Source: JBGASG01 sp046328035
Lineage (GTDB): Bacteria; Cyanobacteriota; Vampirovibrionia; Obscuribacterales; Obscuribacteraceae
Reading direction: 5' to 3'
Assembly: GCA_046328035.1 (NCBI GenBank)
Contig: JAXLXI010000003.1
Location: forward strand, 395,651-459,650
DNA length: 64,000 bases
Shown here one piece after another: positions 17,658 through 26,453 of the stretch. The notes beneath the pieces were generated by a model that saw nothing but the letters and a program-made list of their open reading frames with translations, was not told the origin of the DNA and did not search any database. The translations under genes were made by a program, and so were the position numbers. Each line of letters begins with the position of its first letter. Within the stretch, counting starts at the first letter, position 1.

Positions 17658-18908
17658 TCACGAGGCTGCTTGTCGGTGATCAGGCGCACGCCGCGTCCTC
17701 GCGCGTAGTACGTCCAGATCCATTCGAGCAGCACCATCATACGATTGCGCAGTCCAATCAAGAACAGCAGGTGGATTAACAGCCAGGAGAGCCAGGCGAG
17801 ATAACCTTGCAGACGCGCACGAAACGGCCATTTCGCATCGGCGACAGCACGCCGGCGCCCGATCGTAGCCCATGCCTCCCTTGTCGAAGTAATGAAAGCC
17901 GGTGCGCGGCCTACCGCTGAGATCGCCGGCGATTTCTAGAGCCGCATGATCGCCCATCTGCATCGCACATGGTGCCACACCCGGAAGCTGTTTGCCGTTC
18001 TCTTCCGCATGCGCCAGGTCTCCGCAAACAAAAATATTCGCATGACCGGGCGGATTCAAAAACTCGTTCACGATCACGCAGCCCCGGCGGTCAGTCTCAA
18101 CACCAAGCAGCTTGCCCAGCGGAGACGCCTGCACACCGGCGGCCCAAATAATGGCGGCAGCTTTTATGGTGGCTTCTTTGGTGACTATTTGATCCGCACA
18201 CACATCCAAGACTTGCGTCGAAGTGAGAATCTCCACACCCATGCTTTGCAGCTGCCGCGCCGCGCTCTGCGATAACTCCTCCGGATAAGGTCCGAGGATG
18301 CGCCCCTGTCCCTCCACGAGCAGAACCCGAGCTTTAGCGGGATCGATCAGTCGGTATTCATGGCTCATGTAGATCTTGCAAGTTTCACAAATGGCATCAG
18401 CCAGTTCAACACCTGTAGGTCCGCCGCCGATGACGATGAAATTGAGCGGGTCGTGCGTGCCGGTTTCTGCCACCTGACGCTCAGCCAGCTCGAAAGCCAG
18501 AAGCACCCGCCGCCTGATCTCGAGCGCATCTTCAACAGTCTTAAGTCCGGGGGCAAACTGCTCCCACTGATCTTTGCCGAAATAAGAGTGCGTAGCACCG
18601 GCAGCCAGAACCAAATAATTGAAAGGCAATGTGATGTTTTTGCAGAGCACCTCACTTTTGGTCAGGTCAAAGCCGGTCACCTCATCCAGCAATACCCTCA
18701 CGTTTTTGTAGTCGCGCACAATCGATCTGATCGGCTGCGCAATATTCTCCGGCGCCAGAGTGGCAGTCGCCACCTGATAGAGAAGCGGCTGAAACGTGTG
18801 ATGATTCTTGCGGTCTACGATCGTTACTTCGACCGGCAGTTTGTCCAATCCTCGCGCGGCATGCAAACCGGCGAATCCACCGCCGACGATAACTACCTGT
18901 GGTGGCAT
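17654..18908 (-). pseudogene. ndh: type II NADH dehydrogenase (NDH-2), C-terminal frameshift
   Basis: NAD(P)/FAD oxidoreductase of ~417 residues: FAD motif VIVGGGFAGLHAARGL at the N-terminus, second dinucleotide motif VIGGGPTGVELADAI near 165, and FHYFDKG near 345. After that the direct frame becomes unlike the family. Reading one base over from about 17870 gives ATIGRRRAVADAKW, LAWLSWLLIHLLFLIGLRN and ITDKQPRD, the expected membrane-binding end, stopping at 17654 rather than 17658. One extra G in the run at ~17868-17880 explains it. NDH-2 passes electrons from NADH to quinone at the inner membrane. Either a sequencing indel or a truncated, detached enzyme. Starts 2 bp after the upstream gene. 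Confidence 0.9.
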
Positions 18909-18910
18909 TT

Positions 18911-20257
18911 CTATTTGGGCGCCGCTGGCGCGGCTCCCGGCGCGGTAGTAGGAGACATCTGATTGAGTTTAGACTCGATGCCGACCAGATGTTCTTTCAC
19001 GTCACTGACACTGAGCATGATCGTGATCATGTTAACCATGGCAGCAACGATTGCTGCCACTAAAAGCGCCATCACAACCTGGTCGCGAGCCGGCGGGCCA
19101 CCTACCGCCACCGGTCCGGAGGGAGACGGCATTGTGGTCGGCGCCCTCTCCGCTTTGGCCGGGCTTTCGCCGGCAGCGGGCTTGCCGACCTCCCGCGTGC
19201 TGGCCTTGTTGATGGAAGCGCGGTAACTCTCCAATTCTTTGCCCAACGTCTTTTTGAACTCTTCCAAGTCCTTGGTAGTTTGATCGCTCGCCGCCTTAGA
19301 TGCCGTTTCCAGTTTAGTTCGCGCTGTATCCATCGTGGATGACATCGACTCAGTCATCCGTCCAAAACTTTTCTCCTGCTTCTCCATAGCTTCTTGCAGG
19401 GCACGCTGCTGCTGCGAGATCTTCGCTCCCAGGGTGGCAGCCAGTTGCTCAGCCTGTTGTTTCAACAATTGATCGACTTCGCTCCGCGAATATGTGGAGT
19501 ACTTTTGCTGTTGATCCATATCGTTACTCTGTGGTGATACTGATTTTGGCGCCTTGGACTTGGATGCCGTCTTGACTTTATCAGCCGTCTCATCGACTGC
19601 AGCAACAGCGGAACTCTCAGCTTGGGCTGGGTCTTCCGTCGTGTTGACTGCCGATACAATCTTGGTTGGTGCGGCGGTCGCCGATTCACCGGCTACAGCT
19701 GCGGCCGTCGTCGCATCCGGCGGCAGCTTTTCCGCCAGCCACTCTTCAGCGATAACAGCAAAGGTTTTGTCCTTCAAATTAATCCGCAGGAGAATCTCAG
19801 GCATCATGTCCGGAGGAATATTGAGCGTCTTGGCCACGGTGGTGAAAACCTTGCCGGCCAGCTTCACGGCACCATATTCGGTTTTGACCGAAGGTTTCAT
19901 CCCTTCAGCCTCAACAGTCAACGCCTCCAGAACGGTCCAGCGGTCTTTCGGATATCGGACACTGATCTCTTTAGGCTTGGCGTTGCGCTCGATCTCGATA
20001 ATCACGGTCCCCTGGTTCTTCCAGAGGTCCATGAGCGCTGTTCGCATGGTCGGCGCATCGAAGTTAGCGGTGAATGAAGTATGTTCAGCTATCGCTTGCA
20101 GCATTTCATCGGACATGCGATAGACATGACAGCGATAGCTCTTGTTCGCGTCGAGCAGATCAGCGCTGATCCGTCCGAAGTTTGGATCCTGCAAATCTTC
20201 AGTCCGTGAGGCTTTTGGCGTCGGATCGTTGGAAACCAATGTGATCTCGCTCCGCAA
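18911..20257 (-). CDS. hypothetical protein with coiled coil and C-terminal TM helix
   Basis: 448 residues from a TTG at 20257; an in-frame TGA lies just upstream, so the start cannot be much earlier. Residues 1-180 form a globular region I do not recognise (KSYRCHVYRMSDEML, RINLKDKTFAVIAEEWL). Then an Ala/Ser-rich linker, a long coiled coil from about 265 to 360 (SEVDQLLKQQAEQLAATLGA, QQRALQEAMEKQEKSF), a Pro-rich spacer and a TM helix near 405-425 (MALLVAAIVAAMVNMITIM). It ends 2 bp before NDH-2, so both are probably one operon. Predicted topology: large cytoplasmic part tethered to the membrane. Function unknown. Confidence 0.8.
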   Translation of the reverse strand: MRSEITLVSNDPTPKASRTEDLQDPNFGRISADLLDANKSYRCHVYRMSDEMLQAIAEHTSFTANFDAPTMRTALMDLWKNQGTVIIEIERNAKPKEISVRYPKDRWTVLEALTVEAEGMKPSVKTEYGAVKLAGKVFTTVAKTLNIPPDMMPEILLRINLKDKTFAVIAEEWLAEKLPPDATTAAAVAGESATAAPTKIVSAVNTTEDPAQAESSAVAAVDETADKVKTASKSKAPKSVSPQSNDMDQQQKYSTYSRSEVDQLLKQQAEQLAATLGAKISQQQRALQEAMEKQEKSFGRMTESMSSTMDTARTKLETASKAASDQTTKDLEEFKKTLGKELESYRASINKASTREVGKPAAGESPAKAERAPTTMPSPSGPVAVGGPPARDQVVMALLVAAIVAAMVNMITIMLSVSDVKEHLVGIESKLNQMSPTTAPGAAPAAPK

Positions 20258-20283
20258 TCGTCAGAGCTATTTTAACGCCGTTT

Positions 20284-21522
20284 TCAAAAACCAGAACCGC
20301 TATCTTTTGTTCCGCCGCCGGAACCAGAACCAGAGGCTCCTTTCGGCTGTAGCAAAGATGTGAAGGCTGGAGAGAGTTTCTCGCGCGGAGCGGCACGCTG
20401 AAAGGCAGCGACTTGTTCAGCCGCTTCCTGGTCTTTGCCCATGCCGGCCAGAGCTCGGGCTAAATGCAGGCGATCGACCGTGCACGAAGGGCTGATTCGC
20501 AACACCTGGGAAAAAGACTTGGCGGCATCTTCGTTTGCCCCGGCAGCCAGCTGCGCCAACCCCAGGTCTCGCAACAGCATCACATCATTGGGGGACTCGC
20601 GCAGCGCATCAGATATGGTGGCGATCATAGAACCAGCACCACCTTGCTTCGCCAGCGAATCGCGCTTCTTCGCGTCACCGCCGGAAGCGCGAGCTAAAAG
20701 CAGTGTCCCACTGTCATAATTATCAGCAATGTAGGGATCCCACTTGAAGTCGCGCTGCAAGGGAAAGCCCAGTTCTGTCATCGGGCGCCAGGCAAAATTT
20801 TTCTTGAGCTTCGAGCGGTAGAGCGACACGCGCTTCGTTCCACCGGACAGATCGCCTTCCAGCATGTCCAGTTTTGCCAGCAGTAGCACCGTCGGCGCAT
20901 AACTGCGCAAAGTCTCGGCATGCATGGCGTTGCCGCGAGCGGCTGAAAATTGTCCCCGCAAGTATTGCACTGTCGCCAGTCCCTGGTAGCCGAACTGCCA
21001 GTTTGGATGAGCTCTAATCAGGGCTCGAAAGTTTTCTTCGGCGCGCGGCAGATCACCCTGGCGGTAATAGGCGTAGCCGATATTGCCGGCGATATCTATC
21101 CAGTTGGACTTCAGTTCTAATGCCCTGCTGTATGAGTTGAGCGCAGCCTGATAATCATGGTCGAGATAGTAAACGATTCCAGTGGAGAGCAAGACCTCCG
21201 GTGATTTCTCCAGAGAGTAAGCGTGCTGCAAGTTGTCCAGAGCTTCATTCAGTCGGTGTCGCGCTCCCAGAGCCAATCCCAGCATCTCGAACGCAATCGG
21301 ATCGCTGCCGTCGGCGACAGTCGCCCTGGTCAAACTCTGGATAGCCGGATCCCATTGGCGCTTCAACAGGAGCGAAACTGAGGCAGAAACCAGAGCCTGA
21401 GATTTCGACCTGGCTTCAGGACTCCAGGTTTGCAATTGAGCCAGGGCACCGCAGGCAGTGCAGACCATCAGTGCCGCCGCAATCAGTGATGCAAATGGCT
21501 TAGTTCTCCTCGACCTGGTCAA
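20284..21522 (-). CDS. exported TPR-repeat protein
   Basis: 412 residues from a TTG at 21522. The frame opens at a GTG (21555), but GAGGAG six bases before the TTG marks the real start and gives a normal signal sequence (RRTKPFASLIAAALMVCTAC, ending near LAQ). TPR units run through the protein, e.g. LNSYSRALELKSNWIDIAGN, RQGDLPRAEENFRALIRAHP and DVMLLRDLGLAQLAAGANED. The tail is Gly/Ser-rich. One of seven TPR genes in the window. Lies 26 bp upstream of the TTG start of the coiled-coil gene. Role unknown. Confidence 0.88.
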   Translation of the reverse strand: MTRSRRTKPFASLIAAALMVCTACGALAQLQTWSPEARSKSQALVSASVSLLLKRQWDPAIQSLTRATVADGSDPIAFEMLGLALGARHRLNEALDNLQHAYSLEKSPEVLLSTGIVYYLDHDYQAALNSYSRALELKSNWIDIAGNIGYAYYRQGDLPRAEENFRALIRAHPNWQFGYQGLATVQYLRGQFSAARGNAMHAETLRSYAPTVLLLAKLDMLEGDLSGGTKRVSLYRSKLKKNFAWRPMTELGFPLQRDFKWDPYIADNYDSGTLLLARASGGDAKKRDSLAKQGGAGSMIATISDALRESPNDVMLLRDLGLAQLAAGANEDAAKSFSQVLRISPSCTVDRLHLARALAGMGKDQEAAEQVAAFQRAAPREKLSPAFTSLLQPKGASGSGSGGGTKDSGSGF

Positions 21523-21562
21523 TCGCTGCTCCTCATTTAATAGCGGGTCACGCACTGATAAA

Positions 21563-22240
21563 TCAAAACACGAACACGGGCCGATCCGGCAGTTTCTCGA
21601 AGTCAGCCTCTGAAAAAGAGTAGAGACGGGCCGGGCGATAGGATGACTCCTGGCTGGTTTCGTCCAGCTCTTGCAAAACTCCCGAACTGAGAAACTTCTT
21701 GCGAAAGTTGCGATTATCGATCTGCCGCCCGAGTACCGCTTCGTAGACTGTCTGCAGATCTCGCAGAGTAAACTTATCCGGAATCAAGTTGAAAGCGGCC
21801 GGCGAATATTCGATTTTGTACTTCAGGCGCTGATAAGCATAGTTGATAATGCGCTCGTGATCGAACGCCAGTGTCGGCAAATCATTGACAGGCCACCAGG
21901 CAACGCCGCTGGCATCAGAGCTGGCTTTCAACTCCAATCCTTCCTGACGCAGCAGCACCAGATATGCCACCGTGATCACCCGCCCGCGCGGGTCACGTCC
22001 TTGATCACCAAACGAATAGAGCTGCTCCAGATAGACGTTGGAAACGTTGGTCTCTTCGTAGAGTTCGCGCACCGCAGCTTGGTCCAGGGTCTCGTCCCGC
22101 TCGGTGACAAAGCCGCCCGGTAAGGCCCAGTTAGCCTTAAAGGGGTCGTACTTCCGTTTCACCAGAAGCACTTCCAACGTGGTCTGATGAACCGCGAATG
22201 CCACGGTATCGACGGTTACTTTTGCGTTCTCGGTGGTCAT
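21563..22240 (-). CDS. NrtR-like Nudix protein with winged-helix C-terminus
   Basis: 225 residues. The N-terminal Nudix domain has the box GGFVTERDE...AAVRELYEETNV; the loop before the first Glu is one residue longer than the classic GX5E, while REx2EE is intact. The C-terminal ~70 residues (DKFTLRDLQTVYEAVLGRQI, then NFRKKFLSSGVLQEL) are the winged-helix that defines NrtR-type regulators and related ADP-ribose-binding Nudix proteins. NrtR represses NAD synthesis/salvage genes and responds to ADP-ribose. With nadCAB 5.3 kb away this is the natural candidate regulator. Whether the domain still hydrolyses nucleotides cannot be told. Confidence 0.88.
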   Translation of the reverse strand: MTTENAKVTVDTVAFAVHQTTLEVLLVKRKYDPFKANWALPGGFVTERDETLDQAAVRELYEETNVSNVYLEQLYSFGDQGRDPRGRVITVAYLVLLRQEGLELKASSDASGVAWWPVNDLPTLAFDHERIINYAYQRLKYKIEYSPAAFNLIPDKFTLRDLQTVYEAVLGRQIDNRNFRKKFLSSGVLQELDETSQESSYRPARLYSFSEADFEKLPDRPVFVF

Positions 22241-22298
22241 TTTGGCGCGCGGCTACCGACTGGATAACCTCATTCTGCCCCTTCAAGAGTTCAGATAC

Positions 22299-22345
22299 AA
22301 CACCTAGTTATCGTATCTATAACGATTTTTATATTCGCAGGTGTT
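22299..22345. promoter_or_regulatory. nested inverted repeats upstream of the Nudix gene
   Basis: Outer arms AACACCT (22299-22305) and AGGTGTT (22339-22345) are exact inverted repeats. Inside lies GTTAT-N7-ATAAC (22307-22323). The site is 60-105 bp upstream of the Nudix start and directly after the esterase stop, so it may be an operator, a stem-loop, or both. Confidence 0.45.
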
Positions 22346-23338
22346 TCAGCTTCCGTTCAAAACGAAGCGATAGGCATCCGCAAAGGTAGTCCATGGAGGC
22401 ACGTGATGTTCACCGGCCAACTCAAACTGCTTGACCGGATGATTTGTAGCTTTCAGACGCTGCACTACGTCCATTTGCAGCGCCGCCGGCACCACGGTAT
22501 CGGCACTGGTGGTGACCAGAGCAAACCGCGTGCCGGCTTGCACCTTGTCTATTTTGTTGATGAAACTCTTGGCCGCATAGACTTGCGGAACCTGCTCGGG
22601 AGTGCCACCAAACGCTTCCGCCATAGCCGTGCGAATCACGTCGGTATGAGTCTGATGATAAATGCCAGCCACATCTCCAGCCCCTTCCACACAGATGATG
22701 CCGGAAATTTTCTCTTTGATATCAGGTGGTGCGCTGGCCGCATAGTTGAGCGCTGTGCAGCCTCCCATCGAGGTGCCGCAAATGACGATGCGCTTGAAGG
22801 GCAACTCATACATGACATTGCGAATGTTCTGCGTAATATCGGCAACCGCAGCATCGTTGCCCCACGCCTGCTTTTTGCGGCAGCTGCAGGAGATGATGCA
22901 AGTGTTGCGATCGACACTGGTCAGACCGCGCGCTATCGAGGTGTCCGACGGCACCAGAAACGGTTCCAGCTCGGTCGAACCCATGCCATGCAAGTAGACA
23001 AGCAGCGTGTATTCGCGCGGTCCCCCCGACCACTGCGGCAAAAGCACTCGAAACTGATCCTCGACACCATCAAGATGACTGGCGAACTTCCGCTCTATTG
23101 AACGCTCCAACTCAGGATTGGGAGCGCTTGCGTTGCCAGTCGGCGAACCTCCCGGATTGCGTTCTTTGGCCAGGGCGCTGGATTGCGCCATGGCCAGATT
23201 TTGCTCGATCTGTTGCCGCTGCTTCTTGAGTTGCTTCACGTCGCCCCGGGCGTCAATGTAGCCGATCATGAAAACCAGCCCGGCAACGTTGAATAACGCC
23301 GACAGACCCAATAAACCAGCCACGACTTTCAGCTTCAT
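22346..23338 (-). CDS. membrane-anchored alpha/beta hydrolase (esterase-like)
   Basis: 330 residues. An N-terminal TM helix (LLGLSALFNVAGLVFMIG) and a Gln/Lys-rich coiled segment precede the hydrolase fold, so the catalytic part is probably in the periplasm. Seen: oxyanion-hole strand LLVYLHGMGSTE, nucleophile elbow CGTSMGGCTALNYA (Ser of GxSxG), an Asp in TTSADTVVPAALQ and the catalytic His in GEHHVPPW. This is the arrangement of feruloyl esterase/poly-hydroxybutyrate-depolymerase-like enzymes, but the substrate is unknown. Same strand as the Nudix gene, 105 bp upstream of it. Confidence 0.87.
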   Translation of the reverse strand: MKLKVVAGLLGLSALFNVAGLVFMIGYIDARGDVKQLKKQRQQIEQNLAMAQSSALAKERNPGGSPTGNASAPNPELERSIERKFASHLDGVEDQFRVLLPQWSGGPREYTLLVYLHGMGSTELEPFLVPSDTSIARGLTSVDRNTCIISCSCRKKQAWGNDAAVADITQNIRNVMYELPFKRIVICGTSMGGCTALNYAASAPPDIKEKISGIICVEGAGDVAGIYHQTHTDVIRTAMAEAFGGTPEQVPQVYAAKSFINKIDKVQAGTRFALVTTSADTVVPAALQMDVVQRLKATNHPVKQFELAGEHHVPPWTTFADAYRFVLNGS

Positions 23339-23446
23339 GCCGCCTCCCGGTCACCCTCAGATCTTAGCGTGCATTTGCCGCCGGCTTGCAATGAGCAGGC
23401 GCATTTCTGGGCACAGCATAGTTAGATCAGTCCACAATAAAGCTCA

Positions 23447-24172
23447 ATGACCAAGTTCAAGCTCCAGATCAAGATCGGTAGGCGACTACCTACACTCAGG
23501 TTAGTCTTTCTCTGCCTGCTGTTGAGTACATGTTGGTGGCTTAACGCTGTGGCGGCTCAGTGCCAGCCCGCCACCAGCAATGATCCACAAGACCTGGCCC
23601 GTGAGTGCAACGTGCGCGGCATCAAGCTGCAAGCCGCAGGACGGCTGGAAGAAGCAGCACAAGAATATCGGAAGGCTATTGCTTTATATGCCGCTGGTCC
23701 GGCGGCACACAATAATCTGGCGGTGGTTCTCAAAGACCAGAACAAGCTCGATGAGGCTGCCAAAGAAGCCGCGCTGGCCATCAAATTGCGCTCCAATCGT
23801 GCTGATTACCACTTCAATTACGGCATCATTTTGCAACGTCTAAATAAGCTGGATGAAGCGCGCACAGAGTTTCAACAAGCACGAGACATGCAGCCGATGG
23901 ATGCCGAGTTTCGCTCCCGGCTCGCCCAATTGCTGATGCAGATGAATCAAGGACCAGCGGCCGAGGAAGAATTGAAAATGGCACTGCTTCTCAAACCAAA
24001 TGAGGGCAAATACCATAAGCTCATGGCAGAATTGCTGATGCAGGTTTCGCGCCCCGACGAGGCGCTGCTCGAATATCGGCTGTCCGCGCCCCTTTTCCCA
24101 CCCGACAGCCCGGAATCCGCTGAAATCAAAAGCAAACTCGATTACCTGAAAGCAAAACTTCAAACGCATTGA
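23447..24172 (+). CDS. exported TPR protein
   Basis: 241 residues. Basic N-terminus then a hydrophobic stretch (LRLVFLCLLLSTCWWLNAVA), a signal peptide ending near AAQ. Four to five consecutive TPRs fill the rest (LEEAAQEYRKAIALYAAGPA, KLDEAAKEAALAIKL, NKLDEARTEFQQARDMQPMD, PDEALLEYRLSAPLFPPD). Its stop is 10 bp before the PerM-type gene, so the two are probably co-transcribed. A partner-binding role in the envelope is likely. Confidence 0.87.
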   Translation: MTKFKLQIKIGRRLPTLRLVFLCLLLSTCWWLNAVAAQCQPATSNDPQDLARECNVRGIKLQAAGRLEEAAQEYRKAIALYAAGPAAHNNLAVVLKDQNKLDEAAKEAALAIKLRSNRADYHFNYGIILQRLNKLDEARTEFQQARDMQPMDAEFRSRLAQLLMQMNQGPAAEEELKMALLLKPNEGKYHKLMAELLMQVSRPDEALLEYRLSAPLFPPDSPESAEIKSKLDYLKAKLQTH

Positions 24173-24182
24173 CGAAACAACA

Positions 24183-25415
24183 ATGAAGGACCACCTCGAT
24201 CTAAAGCTCATTCAAAGGCAACTGACCGTCGCGCTCTTGGCGCTGGCCCTGCTTTATATACTGTTTCTGATCGGCGGCTACTTTGCCGACATTCTGCGCA
24301 TTTTAGGCATCTCGGTTCTTGTTTCTTATCTGTTCATCAATGCCGTCGACTTCCTGCAGAAATACCTTCGCAATCGCGCTGTCTGCGTGATCATCGTCTA
24401 CGCCAGTATCGTGATCATTACCGTGCTGGCGGCATTTCTTGTCGTACCGCAGCTGGTACTGCAGCTGACACAAATGGTTGAGACCACTTTCAACAAACTT
24501 CCCGAGTTCATTCAATGGGTAGTGACACAACTGGGACCGCTGGAGGAGAAGTTACGCGAACGCCACATCGACGTGAAGGCGATTGATATCTTCACCAATA
24601 TCGCCAACAGCATCCCTAAACCCGATCCGGGGATTCTTCTGTCCCGGGTCAGCGACGTCGCCATGTCAACGGCGACCTGGGTCATGTACGGCATTTCGAT
24701 TTCAGTTGTGACGTTCTACTTTCTGATGGACGGTTATCGCATCAAAGAAGGAATCATTCGTCTGTTTCCAGAACGAATGCGCGGCGACCTCAATCAAATC
24801 GCCATGGAGATGGACCGCACACTGCAGGCATTTTTCAAGGGACAGATTGTGCTTGCCGCCCTCATGGGTCTGGTGATGGGCGCCATTTATCTATGCCTGG
24901 GAGTCGAGTATGCACTGGTGCTGAGCGTCTTTCTGGCGGCCTGGGAGATATTGCCGGTTATCGGTCCTCCCATCGGCTTCGCGCCGGCACTTCTGGCAGT
25001 GGCAATCGGCGGCATGCATGCGCCCGGCAACAACCTCGCCCACATGATTATTATCACCGTCATCTTTTTAGTCATCCAGCAGATCAAAGACAACGTCGTC
25101 GGACCCAAGTACATGGGGAACGTCATTGGCGTGCACCCGATTTTGATTTTCGTTGCCATCATGGTCGGTGCCCGCGTCGACGGCATGCTGGGCATTATTT
25201 TTTCGTTGCCGGCGGCGTGTTGCATCAACGTCCTCGTCAACCATTTGACCAACCAGCAACAGCCGGAGCGGGTCCTGGACGACACCGTGGTCATGACCGT
25301 TCCAGCCAGTCCCCCAACCAGCTGCGACGTTTCGATCGCTACGCCGGGAAGCACACCCCTGGAAGTGGACGTGGAAAATATCTCGGTGACACCCGACCCC
25401 AATCCTGCCGGCTAG
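24183..25415 (+). CDS. AI-2E/PerM family membrane transporter
   Basis: 410 residues with about eight TM helices. N-terminal helix LLALALLYILFLIGGYF, then ILGISVLVSYLFINAVDFLQ; a soluble middle region; and the family's C-terminal core EILPVIGPPIGFAPALLAVA and QIKDNVVGPKYMGNVIGVHP, which are diagnostic. Family members export autoinducer-2 (TqsA) or act as sodium/proton antiporters or permeases (PerM), so the substrate is open. The C-terminal ~60 residues are a Pro/Thr-rich cytoplasmic tail. Followed by a strong stem-loop at 25423-25450. Confidence 0.92.
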   Translation: MKDHLDLKLIQRQLTVALLALALLYILFLIGGYFADILRILGISVLVSYLFINAVDFLQKYLRNRAVCVIIVYASIVIITVLAAFLVVPQLVLQLTQMVETTFNKLPEFIQWVVTQLGPLEEKLRERHIDVKAIDIFTNIANSIPKPDPGILLSRVSDVAMSTATWVMYGISISVVTFYFLMDGYRIKEGIIRLFPERMRGDLNQIAMEMDRTLQAFFKGQIVLAALMGLVMGAIYLCLGVEYALVLSVFLAAWEILPVIGPPIGFAPALLAVAIGGMHAPGNNLAHMIIITVIFLVIQQIKDNVVGPKYMGNVIGVHPILIFVAIMVGARVDGMLGIIFSLPAACCINVLVNHLTNQQQPERVLDDTVVMTVPASPPTSCDVSIATPGSTPLEVDVENISVTPDPNPAG

Positions 25416-25422
25416 CAGCAAG

Positions 25423-25455
25423 GAGCCCGCACCGGATATGGTGCAGGCTCTTCTC
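25423..25455 (+). terminator. stem-loop terminator between convergent genes
   Basis: Arms GAGCC-c-GCACC (25423-25433) and GGTGC-a-GGCTC (25440-25450), six-base loop, then a pyrimidine-rich tail TTCTC. It lies 8 bp after the transporter stop and may serve both strands, although the T-rich tail is only on the plus side. Confidence 0.65.
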
Positions 25456-25482
25456 AGTTTCTACTCGGTCAGTTGTACTTGT

Positions 25483-25908
25483 TTACTGAGCAGGTTCGGT
25501 TTGCGGCGCCGGTTCGCTCGGCTGCGCCGGTTGGGGCGCTGGTTGAGCTGGCTGCGCAGGTTGCGCTGCCGGTGTCGGTGTCGGAACATAGACGGGAGTC
25601 GGCACTTTCACTTCATGCGGCACTGGCACTTGTATCACTTGCGGCGGTGTCTGAATCACCTGCGGAGCTGGCTGCACTTCAGCCGGCTTCGGTTGGCTCA
25701 GTTGATCGAGCAAGCGGTTTTGTGCTTCCTGCTGCATTAGCCGATTCTGCGAATCATGATTCGATTGCGCAAAGAAAAATGCAGTGATGGCGACAGCCAC
25801 TACGACTAGCAGTGCAAGCAAAGTTATGCCGACGTTCGAGGAGTTGCGGACTCGCTCTGAAATCGGTGTGTAGTCTTCGACGACTACATGTTCTTCTCGA
25901 ATTGTCAT
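25483..25908 (-). CDS. single-TM protein with Pro/Gln/Ala-rich tail
   Basis: 141 residues. A short N-terminal cytoplasmic part (MTIREEHVVVEDYTPISERV), one TM helix (VGITLLALLVVVAVAITAFF) and a Gln/Asn segment, then ~75 residues of low-complexity Pro/Ala/Gln/Val repeats (QVIQTPPQVIQVPVPHEV; AQPAQPAQPAP). The tail is like the kinase tail at 1761 and is typical of wall-spanning or scaffold regions. No domain recognised. The repetitive DNA of the tail gives long open frames on other strands, which I do not call. Confidence 0.75.
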   Translation of the reverse strand: MTIREEHVVVEDYTPISERVRNSSNVGITLLALLVVVAVAITAFFFAQSNHDSQNRLMQQEAQNRLLDQLSQPKPAEVQPAPQVIQTPPQVIQVPVPHEVKVPTPVYVPTPTPAAQPAQPAQPAPQPAQPSEPAPQTEPAQ

Positions 25909-26075
25909 TGTAATGGTAACCTCTCAACTCATCGGTTGCTCTGACGGGACGAGCGCGCAAAAGTTTCATCGAGTGAAAAGCGCCACCGGACGTGCTGCTA
26001 GTAACCGCACATGCCTTATCGAACCATTCAACAGGGTATAACTAGTGCAGAAACCATGCAGCGAGGAGAAGCACA

Positions 26076-26441
26076 ATGAGAAAAACTGTCGCTCTGGCAT
26101 CCCTCTTATTTTCGCTGGCGACAAGCGCGGCAGCCCTAGCTGCCGACAAGTGTGAAATCAACTGCCATGAATGCGCCGCTCAGTGCAAGCAAGTCCTCGC
26201 CTATGCCAAGGGCAAGAAGGGAGCACATTACGCAGCCGTCCGGAAAGCAACAGAAGACTGCGCACAAATTTGCCAGCTCGCCGAAGATTTGAAAAAACGC
26301 AATTCCCCACTACTGTCGCAAGCCAACGAGCTTTGTGTGGCGGCCTGCCAGAAGTGCATGGAAGCCTGTAAAGCTGCCAACGACAAGAAGCTGGATGCGT
26401 GCATCGCCAGCTGCAAAAGCTGTTCGGAATGCTGCAAATAG
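26076..26441 (+). CDS. Csp-like four-helix-bundle copper-binding protein, exported
   Basis: 121 residues with signal peptide (MRKTVALASLLFSLATSAAA, cut near LAA-DKC) and about 15 cysteines spaced CxxxCxxCxxxC along predicted helices (CEINCHECAAQC, DCAQIC, CVAACQKCMEAC, CIASCKSCSECC). This spacing is that of the DUF326/copper storage protein (Csp) family, where cysteines line the inside of a four-helix bundle and bind many Cu(I) ions. The signal peptide makes it Csp1-like, for periplasmic copper storage or detoxification. GAGGAGAAG precedes the ATG. No copper exporter or regulator is next to it; the convergent neighbour is an amino-acid permease. Confidence 0.88.
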   Translation: MRKTVALASLLFSLATSAAALAADKCEINCHECAAQCKQVLAYAKGKKGAHYAAVRKATEDCAQICQLAEDLKKRNSPLLSQANELCVAACQKCMEACKAANDKKLDACIASCKSCSECCK

Positions 26442-26453
26442 AACCGCCCGCGT

